64,000 bases of DNA from Marinobacter vulgaris. GTDB taxonomy: Bacteria; Pseudomonadota; Gammaproteobacteria; Pseudomonadales; Oleiphilaceae. Positions 1 to 8,703 of the stretch are shown piece by piece. The stretch is taken from contig NZ_QFWX01000006.1 in the NCBI RefSeq assembly GCF_003344045.1, positions 62,001 to 126,000 on the forward strand, written 5' to 3'. The notes under the pieces were generated by a model, which saw only the letters and a list, made by a program, of their open reading frames with translations, was not told the origin of the DNA and did not search any database. A program made the position numbers and the translations under genes. How positions within the stretch are numbered: the first letter of the stretch is position 1; every line of letters begins with the position of its first letter.

Positions 1-194
1 GAAAGTATGGATTCGGCCGGGCGGCCGAAGGCGTAATAGCTGGCGATCAGCGCCCCTGCACTGGTTCCGGAAATACAGTGAATCCGGATTTTCTCTTCCT
101 CGAACGCCTTCAAAACGCCAATATGAGCAATGCCCTTGGCAGCACCACCTCCGAGGGCCAAACCGATACGGGTATTGAAGGGGTTGAGTTTCAT
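1..194 (-). CDS. Patatin-like phospholipase, N-terminal part (cut by window edge)
   Basis: Reading leftwards from an ATG at 194, the first 64 or so codons are visible before the window ends. They carry the glycine-rich oxyanion-hole motif GGGAAKG near residue 15 and the nucleophile elbow GTSAG near residue 43. Together these define the bacterial patatin/RssA family of serine acyl hydrolases. The catalytic Asp would lie outside the window, so activity cannot be judged. No signal peptide is visible, so it is probably cytosolic or membrane-peripheral. It is divergent from yqeY, with 61 bases between the two starts. Confidence 0.85.
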   Translation of the reverse strand, partial: MKLNPFNTRIGLALGGGAAKGIAHIGVLKAFEEEKIRIHCISGTSAGALIASYYAFGRPAESIL

Positions 195-255
195 TTATGA
201 ACGCCTAATTATGTTGGAAAGGTCAATTTTAAATTTATTTTAACAGAGGTCGACC

Positions 256-711
256 ATGGCAGAACTATCCCTGAAGGAACAACTGAACGACGCAGTGAAA
301 GACGCGATGCGGAACAAGGATAAAACCCGGCTTGTCACCCTGCGCATGGCTCAGTCCGCGGTAAGGCAGATCGAGATTGATGAGCGTCGCGACCTGGGTG
401 ACGAGGACGTTCTGAAAGTTCTGGACAAGATGCTCAAGCAGCGCCGTGATGCCGCCAGTCAATACGACGATGCCGGCCGCGAGGAGCTGGGCGACAAGGA
501 GCGGGCGGAAATGGTAATCATTGAGGAGTTCATGCCCGATGCCCTTACCGAGGATGACCTGGACGCCCTGATCCGGATGTCAATCAGTGCAACTGACGCC
601 CAGGGAATGCAGGACATGGGGCGTGTAATGAATGACCTCCGCCCCCAGGTGCTTGGCCGGGTCGATATGGGCCATCTCAGCAAAAAAGTGCGGGATGCCC
701 TCGCAGGCTAG
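256..711 (+). CDS. yqeY: GatB/YqeY domain protein
   Basis: A 151-residue cytosolic protein spanning the whole YqeY family length. It is rich in charged helices, opening with a MAELSLKEQLNDAVKDAMR-type start and ending in a VRDALAG-type helix. YqeY resembles the tail domain of GatB, the tRNA-dependent amidotransferase subunit, and is thought to contact tRNA, but its role is not settled. The start is preceded by AACAGAGG. Its TAG stop lies in a CTAG palindrome shared with the stop of the convergent SDR gene, giving a 4-base overlap. Confidence 0.9.
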   Translation: MAELSLKEQLNDAVKDAMRNKDKTRLVTLRMAQSAVRQIEIDERRDLGDEDVLKVLDKMLKQRRDAASQYDDAGREELGDKERAEMVIIEEFMPDALTEDDLDALIRMSISATDAQGMQDMGRVMNDLRPQVLGRVDMGHLSKKVRDALAG

Positions 712-1475
712 TCCTCGTAAATCATCCTGCGGGTCATGCCACCGTCGATTACGAAGTTCTGACCGGTCACAAAGCGGGCTTGCTCCGAAATCAGGTAGGC
801 CACCATGGCCGCTACGTCATCGGGTGTGCCGACGCGGCCACTTGGGTGCTGTCCATGATCGGACGCCGACAGGGGCTCAGGCTCGGAGGGCGCATCGGCC
901 TGCCAGGCACGCACATCAATCCAGCCCGGGCTGATGCTGTTGGCACGGATCTCTGGCCCGAGACTCACAGCCAGTGCGTGGGTCAGCGCGATCAGGCCGC
1001 CTTTGGTGGCGGCATAAGCCTCGCTGTCAGGCTCGGACTGAAGGGCGCGGGTGGAGGCCATATTGACGATGCTGCCCCGGGTTTGCCGTAGATGTGGCAC
1101 CGTATGCTTGGCCATCAGGAAGGCACCGGTCAGGTTGACGTCGATTCGCCGCTGCCACTGGGCCAGCTCAAGTGATTCGATCGGCCCGGTATCCGGATCC
1201 GCAAGCCCCGCATTATTGACCACCGCGTTCAGTCGCCCACCCCATCGCACAGCTTCAGCCACGCCGGAGGCTACGTCGGACTCGCGGGACACATCCGCTT
1301 TGATCAGGTGCAGAGTTTCTTTATTGCCGAGCTGCTGTCGGCATGCCTCAATGGCTTCGGCATCCTGGTCAAAGACCGCCACTCGCCAGCCCTTATCCAG
1401 GAAGTGGGCCGCAATGCCCTTGCCGATGCCTTGTGCGCCGCCGGTTACGAGTATGACCTGGGATTGCTGTGCCAT
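708..1475 (-). CDS. SDR-family NAD(P)-dependent oxidoreductase
   Basis: A classical short-chain dehydrogenase of 255 residues. It has the Rossmann motif TGGAQGIGKG near the N-terminus, the NNAG motif, a YAATK catalytic Tyr/Lys pair and a C-terminal VIDGG segment. The start at 1475 (MAQQSQVILVTGG) is chosen because AAAGGAACC lies just upstream. The open frame reaches further, to 1625, but that extension does not look like SDR sequence and runs into the next gene. The substrate is unknown; such proteins usually interconvert an alcohol and a ketone. Convergent with yqeY. Confidence 0.88.
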   Translation of the reverse strand: MAQQSQVILVTGGAQGIGKGIAAHFLDKGWRVAVFDQDAEAIEACRQQLGNKETLHLIKADVSRESDVASGVAEAVRWGGRLNAVVNNAGLADPDTGPIESLELAQWQRRIDVNLTGAFLMAKHTVPHLRQTRGSIVNMASTRALQSEPDSEAYAATKGGLIALTHALAVSLGPEIRANSISPGWIDVRAWQADAPSEPEPLSASDHGQHPSGRVGTPDDVAAMVAYLISEQARFVTGQNFVIDGGMTRRMIYED

Positions 1476-1539
1476 GGGTTCTGGTTCCTTTTGATGAGAA
1501 AATGAACATGTTGTAAGAGCTGTTGCTTGCGGCCTGGGT

Positions 1540-2409
1540 CTACCAGCCCAACCTGATACTCCCCAGAAGGGCATCGCCCAGCCGCAGGTCCAGGGTTCCC
1601 GACTCCAGGTCCTGATACCTGACACGGGTATCCACGCTGGCGCCCAGCCCCAGAACCACCGCTGGCCACAAGTTTTCAGCCGAGCGGATCCGGTATGTCA
1701 GCTCCGCTCGCCACTCCCGCAGATACAGCGCGCCTTCGACCTCGCGGGCGCCATCAAGTGTGGCCCAGCGATCCCCTTTGCGTTCCAGCCTGAGCCCCCA
1801 GCGTTCACCGGAGCTTTGCCATTGCATCAGCACAGGCAGGTCCACCAGCCAGTGGCCGTTATCGTTCGTGTGTTTCCAGCGTACCCTGGGAAGCCAGCGG
1901 AAAGAACCGAAGCGATGGTCGCCGCCGACCCCCAGGCTCAGGGGCGAGCCCTCACTCACTTGCCGGAACATTGCCACACGACCATTCACCACATCGCTGT
2001 GAAATTCCCGATACTTGAATATGTTGGAGGTACCGGCAAAGCCGGCCCGCGCTTCCAGGCGATAAAGCCGGTGCTGCCACTGGCCACCGAAGGTCAGCCG
2101 GTGCAAGTGGCCGTTGTGCGCCGGTTCACCGGTACGTATGCGCAGCGGCTGATAATCGTAATCAGCACCGAACCCGCCTGCTGCACTCTGACTGTTCCAA
2201 CCCAGGCCACGCTGGGAACGGCTTATCTCGGTGGCTGAGGGCACTTCTTCCGGCCAGTCATACGGCTGCCATTGGCGGTAAAGCAGATAGAAGTCACTTG
2301 CGGCCTGAACGGAGCGTGGCAGGGTGAGGGAGGCAAGCAGAAGAACAGTCACCGGAGAAAACCAGGATGTCGCGCAACCTTTGCTTTGGATACAACATTT
2401 CTTGAACAC
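1540..2409 (-). CDS. Probable outer-membrane/exported protein of unknown function
   Basis: A 289-residue protein starting at a GTG with GGGAGG eight bases upstream. The first 36 residues form a signal peptide ending near SVQAASD. The mature part alternates polar and aromatic residues (many W, Y, R), like beta strands, and ends in a terminal Trp (SIRLGW), as outer-membrane barrels commonly do. I do not recognise the family. The stop is about 65 bases before the SDR start, so the two could be cotranscribed. A porin-like or DUF-type barrel is an inference from strand pattern only. Confidence 0.7.
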   Translation of the reverse strand: MFKKCCIQSKGCATSWFSPVTVLLLASLTLPRSVQAASDFYLLYRQWQPYDWPEEVPSATEISRSQRGLGWNSQSAAGGFGADYDYQPLRIRTGEPAHNGHLHRLTFGGQWQHRLYRLEARAGFAGTSNIFKYREFHSDVVNGRVAMFRQVSEGSPLSLGVGGDHRFGSFRWLPRVRWKHTNDNGHWLVDLPVLMQWQSSGERWGLRLERKGDRWATLDGAREVEGALYLREWRAELTYRIRSAENLWPAVVLGLGASVDTRVRYQDLESGTLDLRLGDALLGSIRLGW

Positions 2410-2558
2410 AATGCTGTCCTCCCGTCGTCAGAGGCATTGAGGCATGTCTGCCAACAATACCGTTTCGCCGGGGCGCTTGCGAGACGCTATCCTAAAGTGA
2501 CCCGGCGCCTTGGCAGGCAAATGCCCGGGTAGGTTTGTAGACTGTTACCGAACCCGCC

Positions 2559-3443
2559 TCACACTACCAGCCGCCTTGGATCTGACAGCAGAGCTGAATA
2601 GCGTGCAGAAAAACGTGCTGCGTCAGCTCCATTGATCACCCGGTGGTCGTAGCTCAGGTCCACCGAAACCACCGGAGCAGGCTGGAAGGCGTGTCCATCC
2701 CAGACTGGTATGGTTTCAGGGCGGGTGAGACCCAGTATCGCCACCTCGGGTGGATTGACGATGGGGGTAAAGCCAACGCCACCGATGCCGCCCAGGTTTG
2801 TGATCGTCATTGATGCACCCCCCATTTCGTCAGCGCCGACCTTTCGTTTTTGCGCGCGCGACGCCAGATCAGCGATCTCTTCAGCGATCTGCCACAGCCC
2901 TTTGTTCTGCGCATCGCGAAGTACCGGAACCATCAGGCCGTGGGGGGTATCCACAGCGATGCCGATATGAACATATTCCTTGTATACCAGAGTCTTGCCG
3001 TCCGCTGAAAGCGATGCGTTGAATCGTGGGAATTCCTCCAGGCAGCGGGCCAGGGCGACCACGTGAAAGGCAAGCGCTGTCAGCTTTACGCCACGGGCCT
3101 GTGCCTCTGGTTTCAGTTCCTGCCGCCAGGTCTCCACTGCGCTGATATATGCACGTTCATGGTGGGTCACTGCGGGAATAAGTGTCTGCGCAGCCGCCAG
3201 ATTGGCGGCCGCTACCTGCGCAAAGCGGCTCACTGGCTCTTCTGTCACACTGCCATACCGGGAATGATCCACATCCCAGTAGGATGTGTCCCCAGTTACC
3301 TCATTTACGGCAGCGGATTTCCGATCCTCAAGATCCTCACGCACGATATTGTTGCGGCGTAGATCCCGGGCAAGTACCCCGATGTCGATACCCTTTTCCC
3401 GGGCCAGCGCCCGAACGGAGGGCGATGCGATAATGTCTGTCAT
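2559..3443 (-). CDS. 2-oxo-acid dehydrogenase E2 catalytic subunit without lipoyl domain
   Basis: A 294-residue protein. Residues 1-40 form a peripheral-subunit-binding-like domain (SPSVRALAREKGIDIGVLA). The rest is the CoA-dependent acyltransferase core, with GASMTITNLGGIGG and the catalytic SYDHRVINGADAARF region. The core has the catalytic His; the usual Asp of HxxxDG is Asn, a variant I recall from other bacterial E2p enzymes. No lipoyl domain precedes it, so it must take acyl groups from lipoyl arms on the neighbouring protein. ATG at 3443 is preferred over GTG at 3452 because GGAG sits 11 bases before it. It is the last gene of the TRAP/E1/E2 operon, 20 bases after the upstream stop. 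Confidence 0.88.
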   Translation of the reverse strand: MTDIIASPSVRALAREKGIDIGVLARDLRRNNIVREDLEDRKSAAVNEVTGDTSYWDVDHSRYGSVTEEPVSRFAQVAAANLAAAQTLIPAVTHHERAYISAVETWRQELKPEAQARGVKLTALAFHVVALARCLEEFPRFNASLSADGKTLVYKEYVHIGIAVDTPHGLMVPVLRDAQNKGLWQIAEEIADLASRAQKRKVGADEMGGASMTITNLGGIGGVGFTPIVNPPEVAILGLTRPETIPVWDGHAFQPAPVVSVDLSYDHRVINGADAARFSARYSALLSDPRRLVV

Positions 3444-3463
3444 GATTGGCACTACTCCATAGC

Positions 3464-4792
3464 TCAGAGCAGGTGACGGAGCGGCTGCTCCATCCGGCCT
3501 GCGAAATCGGAAAGCAGGGCAATGGCTGCGGGAGCATCCAGGTGCTCAGCGGCGCATTCCAGCGTCAGTTTCAGGCCATCCCCCGCGTTCAGAACGCTCA
3601 GTACCGGGGTGTCCTCGGGGCCGATCTGAAGAGCGCTCACGCGGCCAAACCGCAAGTCGCGCAATTTCAGATCAGGCGCAACGCCAGGCTCTGCCTCGTC
3701 CATGTCGACAAGTCGTCGCCCACGAACTGCATAAAGCTGTGTCTTGCCAAAGGTCTCCAGCGCTACGACCACACTCTTGCGGCCCATGCTCGCCCCCCCG
3801 AACGCCGCCAACAGGGCGCCGGTGCTGGTCAGGTCAGTCTCCCTGGCAGCCCACTCGGCAAACTCATGGAAGCCAGCTGCAGGCACCTCGGCGGACAGGT
3901 AACGGGCGGGTGCTGCACCGGAAAGCTGTGGGGCTTTCGCTGCGGGCAGCTTTTCCAGCACATCCAGGTCCCTGACGTGATAGGGCTGCGGGTAACCGTG
4001 TTCGGCCAGGCGGCCAAGGTCCAGGCCGCGCTCAAGGGCAAGCCGACGGGCCTTGGGTGAGGCAAGAATGCGCCCCCCCTCTGCGGGAACCTCCTGGGCC
4101 GGTCCTCTTTTCTCTGGCACCGGAGACTGCGACGGGGCAGGTGCGGGTTTAACCGATTCCGCTGGTTTCACCGGCTCTGCGGTTTCCGCCGACTTGCCAC
4201 TGGCTTTCAGGCTAAGCTGGACAGGCGATTCCGGTTTTTCGCGGGTGATGATTGCAATCACATGGCCCACCGGCGCTTCTTCGCCCTTTTCCGCCAACAG
4301 GGCCGCGACAAATCCATCATGACCGGCCTCGACTTCCACGACGGACTTATCCGTTTCCACTTCAAACAGGATGTCGCTGGCGGTTACCGGATCACCGGGA
4401 GACTTGCGCCACGCAACGATCAGGCCGGCGTCCTGGGCCATACCCAGCGCCGGCATAATGACCTGTTCTCCTTCAGGAATTGCCGGACTGGCCTGATCGT
4501 CAGTTGCGCTGGACTTTTCCTCTGCGACCTCATGCGTGGTTCCGGTGTTTTCAGGTGTTTCCGAGATGCGCGCAACGACACGCCCCACCGGTACCGCTTC
4601 GCCGGCGGCGGCCGTAACATCCGTCAGAAAGCCTGTGCCCTGCGCTTCGACTTCCATCACAGCTTTATCTGTTTCCACTTCAAACAGGGCGTCCCCTTCT
4701 GAAATTGGGTCCCCGGGTGATTTGCGCCACGCAAGAATGACACCACTGTCCTGCGCCATCCCGAGTGCTGGCATGATGACGTCAAGCGGCAT
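3464..4792 (-). CDS. Double-lipoyl E2-like scaffold with inactive acyltransferase core
   Basis: A 442-residue protein. Two lipoyl domains, at about 1-77 and 107-185, each contain a VETDK lipoylation motif (Lys43 and Lys149). A Pro/Ala/Glu-rich linker leads to a subunit-binding domain near 230-275. The last 150 residues align with the E2 core (GASMG, LRDLRFGRVSALQIG, then ECAAEHLDAPAA, ending EQPLRHLL) but lack the catalytic His: the DHR of the active core is replaced. It overlaps the E1 beta stop (ATGCCGCTTGA) and has GGAGATGATCC before its ATG. It probably supplies swinging arms to the intact core encoded next door. This is not a frameshifted single gene, since both proteins have complete, parallel domain sets. 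Confidence 0.88.
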   Translation of the reverse strand: MPLDVIMPALGMAQDSGVILAWRKSPGDPISEGDALFEVETDKAVMEVEAQGTGFLTDVTAAAGEAVPVGRVVARISETPENTGTTHEVAEEKSSATDDQASPAIPEGEQVIMPALGMAQDAGLIVAWRKSPGDPVTASDILFEVETDKSVVEVEAGHDGFVAALLAEKGEEAPVGHVIAIITREKPESPVQLSLKASGKSAETAEPVKPAESVKPAPAPSQSPVPEKRGPAQEVPAEGGRILASPKARRLALERGLDLGRLAEHGYPQPYHVRDLDVLEKLPAAKAPQLSGAAPARYLSAEVPAAGFHEFAEWAARETDLTSTGALLAAFGGASMGRKSVVVALETFGKTQLYAVRGRRLVDMDEAEPGVAPDLKLRDLRFGRVSALQIGPEDTPVLSVLNAGDGLKLTLECAAEHLDAPAAIALLSDFAGRMEQPLRHLL

Positions 4793-5777
4793 GGATCATC
4801 TCCCCGGCGCAGAGCCTGCGCGCATTTTCGGCGACGCCTTCAGGTGTCGGTACTGTCAGATCCTCGAGCACGGGGCTGAAGGGTACCGGCACATCCATTG
4901 CCCCCATGCGCAGCACCGGAGCATCGAGATAATAGAAGGCTTTTTCGTTCAGCCGGCTGGCGATTTCGCCGGTTATGCCATAGTTCTGGTGGCCCTCGTC
5001 AATAACAATCGCGCGGCTGGTTTTGCGGACACTTTTCAGCAGGGTCTCTTCATCGAGCGGCACAATTGTGCGGGGGTCGATCACTTCGGCGCTGATGCCT
5101 TCGGCTTCCAGAATTTTTGCGGCGGCCTCGGCGACCTGCACCATGGAGGACGTACCGATCAGGGTGATGTCGGTGCCTTCACGTTTGATATTGGCCTCAC
5201 CAAACGGAATCAGGTATTCCTCCTCGGGCACCGGCGCCTTGTCCTGATACATCAGCTTGTCTTCGATGATGACTACCGGGTTGTTATCCCGGATCGCTGT
5301 TTTCATCAGTCCTTTGGCTTCATAGGCGGAAGATGGCAGTGCCACTTTGAGTCCCGGAATATGGGCGACCAGTACATGCAGCGACTGGCTGTGCTGCGCC
5401 CCTGATCGGCGCGTAGCACCCAGATTGGTACGAAGTACCATGGGCACGCTCAGCTTGCCGCCGGACATGTATTGCTGCTTGGCCGCCTGATTGCACAGTT
5501 GATCCATTACCAGGTAGATGAAGTCGCCGAACATCAGATCGACAATCGGCCGGGCACCGGTGAGGGCAGCCCCTACGGCGAGTCCCACGAAGCCGGGTTC
5601 GGAGATGGGTGTATCAATCACTCGTTCGGTACCGAATTCTTCAACCAGGCCTGACAGTACCTTGAATGGCGTGCCTGCTTCGGCCACGTCCTCGCCTAGA
5701 ATGAAGGTTGTCGGGTCACGCCGCATCTCTTCGGCCAGCGCCTCGTTTACAGCCTGGGACAGTGTAATTTCTCTCAT
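4782..5777 (-). CDS. 2-oxo-acid/acetoin dehydrogenase E1 beta subunit
   Basis: 331 residues, the normal length for E1 beta of the acetoin, pyruvate or branched-chain class. It begins MREITLSQAVNEAL and carries FILGEDVAEAGTPFKV, the ARPIVDLMFGDF segment and the C-terminal EGHQNYGITGEIASRL region typical of transketolase-type beta chains. With E1 alpha it forms the thiamine-diphosphate decarboxylase of a 2-oxo-acid dehydrogenase-type complex. ATG at 5777 is preceded by GGGAGATCATATT, and the E1 alpha stop is only 13 bases away. Whether the substrate is acetoin, pyruvate or another 2-oxo acid cannot be told from sequence. Confidence 0.92.
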   Translation of the reverse strand: MREITLSQAVNEALAEEMRRDPTTFILGEDVAEAGTPFKVLSGLVEEFGTERVIDTPISEPGFVGLAVGAALTGARPIVDLMFGDFIYLVMDQLCNQAAKQQYMSGGKLSVPMVLRTNLGATRRSGAQHSQSLHVLVAHIPGLKVALPSSAYEAKGLMKTAIRDNNPVVIIEDKLMYQDKAPVPEEEYLIPFGEANIKREGTDITLIGTSSMVQVAEAAAKILEAEGISAEVIDPRTIVPLDEETLLKSVRKTSRAIVIDEGHQNYGITGEIASRLNEKAFYYLDAPVLRMGAMDVPVPFSPVLEDLTVPTPEGVAENARRLCAGEMIHAA

Positions 5778-5790
5778 AATATGATCTCCC

Positions 5791-6837
5791 TCAGTTTCCG
5801 GCTTGCAGCGTGGCAGTATCGGTTTCCGCATAGACATGCATATCTACCTCTGCGGCGTCCGGATAGGCGGCGGCTTCGGCATAGGCGACGGCTTCTTTAG
5901 CATCCTGCTTGATCTGCTCGTTCAACGTCTCGATCTCTTCTTCGGTGGCGATGCCCTGTTCGACCAGCCAGCCACGGAATCGGATGATGGGGTCACGGTT
6001 TTCCTTCCAGTCGGCCTCTTCTTTCTTGGAGCGGTAATACTCGCGGTTGATGTCGCCCACATGGTGGCCGTGATAGCGGTAGGTCATCAGCTCAACGAAG
6101 AAAGGCCCTTCACCATTTCGGCACCGTGCGACCAGTTTCCTGCTCAGTTCGTTGACGCCAAGAACGTCCTGCCCATCAATGGAGAACGCCTCGATGCCGA
6201 AAGCCTCTGCCCGCGCTGTGATTGAGCCGGCAGCGATCTCCTCGGTCTTGGTATATTCTGAATAGCCATTGTTTTCGCAGGCGTAAATAACCGGCAGGTT
6301 CCACAGTGCGGCCATGTTCATCACTTCGTACAGCAGGCCCTGTGCGGTGGCCCCGTCCCCGAAGAAGCAGACGGTCACGTCATCCTGGCCCAGCAATTTG
6401 GCGCGCAGCGCCGAGCCGGTTGCAATTCCCATGGAGCCGCCGACAATGGCGTTGGCACCCAGATTGCCGTGGCTCTGGTCGGCGATATGCATCGAGCCGC
6501 CCTTGCCCCGGCAGTAGCCTTCCTCCTTTCCCAGCAATTCGCAGAACATCTCTTTGTAGTTTGCACCCTTGGCTACGCAATGCCCGTGGCCCCGGTGGGT
6601 TGAGGTAATGCGGTCGTTATCGTTCAGCGCCTCGCAGATGCCGACAGCGACGGCTTCTTCGCCGGAATACATGTGAGTCAGGCCCTGCATCTTGCCGGCA
6701 AGGTAAAGCTGGTTTGCGTTGTCCTCGAAGGTGCGGATGCGCACCATCTGGGTATACATCCGCAGAGCGTCCTCCTTACTCAGATCCTTCCTGGTTGCAT
6801 TACTGGTTTTGGTCTTGGTTCTGGTTTTGGCGTTCAT
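5791..6837 (-). CDS. 2-oxo-acid/acetoin dehydrogenase E1 alpha subunit (ThDP-dependent)
   Basis: 348 residues. The thiamine-diphosphate/Mg motif runs from GDGATAQG to CENN near the middle, preceded by RGKGGSMHIAD and the GANAIVGGS glycine run seen in AcoA/PdhA proteins. The first 25 residues are a basic Lys/Thr-rich tail (KTRTKTKTSNATRK), unusual but plausible. ATG at 6837 is used; the frame stays open to 6888 but that part overlaps the end of the transporter gene. Its position directly after a TRAP transporter suggests the complex oxidises what the transporter brings in (inference). Confidence 0.92.
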   Translation of the reverse strand: MNAKTRTKTKTSNATRKDLSKEDALRMYTQMVRIRTFEDNANQLYLAGKMQGLTHMYSGEEAVAVGICEALNDNDRITSTHRGHGHCVAKGANYKEMFCELLGKEEGYCRGKGGSMHIADQSHGNLGANAIVGGSMGIATGSALRAKLLGQDDVTVCFFGDGATAQGLLYEVMNMAALWNLPVIYACENNGYSEYTKTEEIAAGSITARAEAFGIEAFSIDGQDVLGVNELSRKLVARCRNGEGPFFVELMTYRYHGHHVGDINREYYRSKKEEADWKENRDPIIRFRGWLVEQGIATEEEIETLNEQIKQDAKEAVAYAEAAAYPDAAEVDMHVYAETDTATLQAGN

Positions 6838-6860
6838 TGTAATTGTCCAGTCTTCAGAGG

Positions 6861-8135
6861 TTAGCGATAGAGCAGTTCCGGCAGCCACATTGAGACGGCC
6901 GGAACATAGGTGATAAGCAAAAGCACGATAACTAATGGAATGAGGAACGGTGCTGTGGCACGTACTGCGCTCTCAAACTTGATATCGGCGACACGTGCAA
7001 GCACATACAGCACCATCCCGACAGGTGGTGTTAGCAGGCCAAGCATAAGATTCAGGATCATCATGATGCCGAAATGCACGGGGTCCACGCCCAGGGCTAC
7101 CACTACTGGCAACAGCACTGGCGTGAGGATGGTGATAGCGGCCACCGGCTCCATGAAAAAGCCGACAACCAGAAGCACCACGTTGATGAGCAGCAACACC
7201 AGCACAACGTTCTGGGTATGGCCCAGAATCGCGTCCGCCACTAATGCAGTGACCTGGTTGGAGGTCAGGATCCAGGAGAAAATGGACGCAGCGGCTACGA
7301 TCAGCAGCACAATTGCCGTGGTTTCGATTGTGTCGAGGGAGATTGCCTTTATTTTGCCGAAGTCCAGTGCCCTGTAGATAACCCCGCCCAACAGCAATGC
7401 GTAGGCACAGGCGGCAATGGCTGCCTCGGTTGGGGTAAAAAGGCCTGCCAGGATGCCGCCAACGATAATGACCGGTGTCAGCAGTGACAAAAAAGCCTGT
7501 CTGAACGTTTGCCACAGGATGGACCAGGCAAAACCCGCATCACTGCCATAGCCGCGAACCCTGGCGTACCAGGCCACCATGACCATCAGCGCCACAGCCA
7601 TCAACAGCCCGGGCAGAACGCCGGCGGCAAAGAGCTCGCCGATCGAGGTTGATGACACCACCCCATAGACGACCAGTGGCAGGGAGGGTGGAATAAGCGG
7701 TCCGATAGTGGATGAGGCGGCGGTGATACCGACGGCGAAATCTCCGTCATACCCACCTTCTCTCATGGCCTTGATCTCGACGGTTCCAAGACCACCAGCA
7801 TCAGCAACCGCAGCACCGGACATGCCGGCAAACAGCACCGAAGCGCCAATATTTACATGGCCCAGTCCCCCGCGCATCCATCCGACCAGTGCTTTGGCAA
7901 AATTGAAAATCCGATCCGTGATCCCGCTATGGTTCATCAGGCTACCGGCGAGAATGAAGAAGGGCACAGCCAGCAGGGGAAAGCTATCCACACCATTGAT
8001 CATGCGATGCACCACCACGACCGCTGGCAGCGGGCTCTCTAGCAGCAGGAACGCCAGAGAGGCACCAGCCAGGGCCAGCGCAACCGGCATGCCGATGATC
8101 AATAGCAGAGCAAGTGTCCCGAACAGGATCAGCAT
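6861..8135 (-). CDS. dctM: TRAP transporter large permease subunit (DctM type)
   Basis: 424 residues, almost entirely hydrophobic, with about 12 membrane segments. It has the DctM-family pattern: opening MLILFGTLALLLIIGMPVAL, GMSGAAVADAGGLG, a FTPTEAA segment and LLTPPVGM near the end. It is the Na+-coupled translocation subunit of a tripartite ATP-independent periplasmic transporter. The start at 8135 has AAGGGGCG upstream; the longer frame to 8216 lies inside the small-subunit gene. It lies 23 bases before E1 alpha in the same operon. Confidence 0.95.
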   Translation of the reverse strand: MLILFGTLALLLIIGMPVALALAGASLAFLLLESPLPAVVVVHRMINGVDSFPLLAVPFFILAGSLMNHSGITDRIFNFAKALVGWMRGGLGHVNIGASVLFAGMSGAAVADAGGLGTVEIKAMREGGYDGDFAVGITAASSTIGPLIPPSLPLVVYGVVSSTSIGELFAAGVLPGLLMAVALMVMVAWYARVRGYGSDAGFAWSILWQTFRQAFLSLLTPVIIVGGILAGLFTPTEAAIAACAYALLLGGVIYRALDFGKIKAISLDTIETTAIVLLIVAAASIFSWILTSNQVTALVADAILGHTQNVVLVLLLINVVLLVVGFFMEPVAAITILTPVLLPVVVALGVDPVHFGIMMILNLMLGLLTPPVGMVLYVLARVADIKFESAVRATAPFLIPLVIVLLLITYVPAVSMWLPELLYR

Positions 8136-8145
8136 AGTGCGCCCC

Positions 8146-8697
8146 TTACCCTGCCGGCCCGGTGGGTACGTCGGGCGAAACATCGGCTTTGCCGCTGACG
8201 ATGTGTCGCCAGGCAACCATTGCCGAATACACCGTCATTAACGCAAAGCAGCCGGCAACAAAGCCGTAGAGGACGGATTTTGGCAGCTCAATCGCGGTCA
8301 TCATCTGCCGGGTATTACCTGCAAGCTGAACACAAAGCACGGTAAGCACAGCAAACAGTCCGGTCCTCAGAAGATCTACCATAGTGGATAGACCGCGAGC
8401 GGCTCCCGGTGGCAGATAGCGATAGAAGAACTCGACCGAAATGTGGGTATTGCGGCGAACTGCAATACAGGCGCCGGCAAAGGTAACGACGATCAGCAGA
8501 TAGCGGGCGAGCTCTTCCGTCCAGCCAATCGAGTCGTTAAGCACATAACGCGTGAAGAACTGGGTAAAAACCACCAGCGCCAGTAGCCAGAAAAGAACGA
8601 TTACCACGCCTGCGTCCAGTGCTGGCATGCGGAAACGTTCTGCACTGTTGTCAGGAGTGGGAGTACGATTTGGCGTACTGAAATTCTCGTCGGCCAT
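8146..8697 (-). CDS. dctQ: TRAP transporter small permease subunit (DctQ type)
   Basis: 183 residues with four predicted membrane segments and the DctQ-like stretch DSIGWTEELARYLLIVVTFAGA followed by RRNTHISVEFF. It pairs with the large permease gene, which starts 10 bases after its stop. The N-terminal 25 residues are hydrophilic. Its place between the binding protein and the large subunit is the usual TRAP gene order. Confidence 0.92.
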   Translation of the reverse strand: MADENFSTPNRTPTPDNSAERFRMPALDAGVVIVLFWLLALVVFTQFFTRYVLNDSIGWTEELARYLLIVVTFAGACIAVRRNTHISVEFFYRYLPPGAARGLSTMVDLLRTGLFAVLTVLCVQLAGNTRQMMTAIELPKSVLYGFVAGCFALMTVYSAMVAWRHIVSGKADVSPDVPTGPAG

Positions 8698-8703
8698 GGC
8701 GGA

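Noticed and set aside
3444..3463. The two E2 genes as one frameshifted gene
   Set aside because: Each has its own start and ribosome site, and each contains its own binding domain and core, so they are parallel proteins rather than two halves.
7504..7513. CGTTTGCC inside the TRAP permease gene as a LacI half-site
   Set aside because: It is a coding match with no second half, so chance is the simplest explanation.
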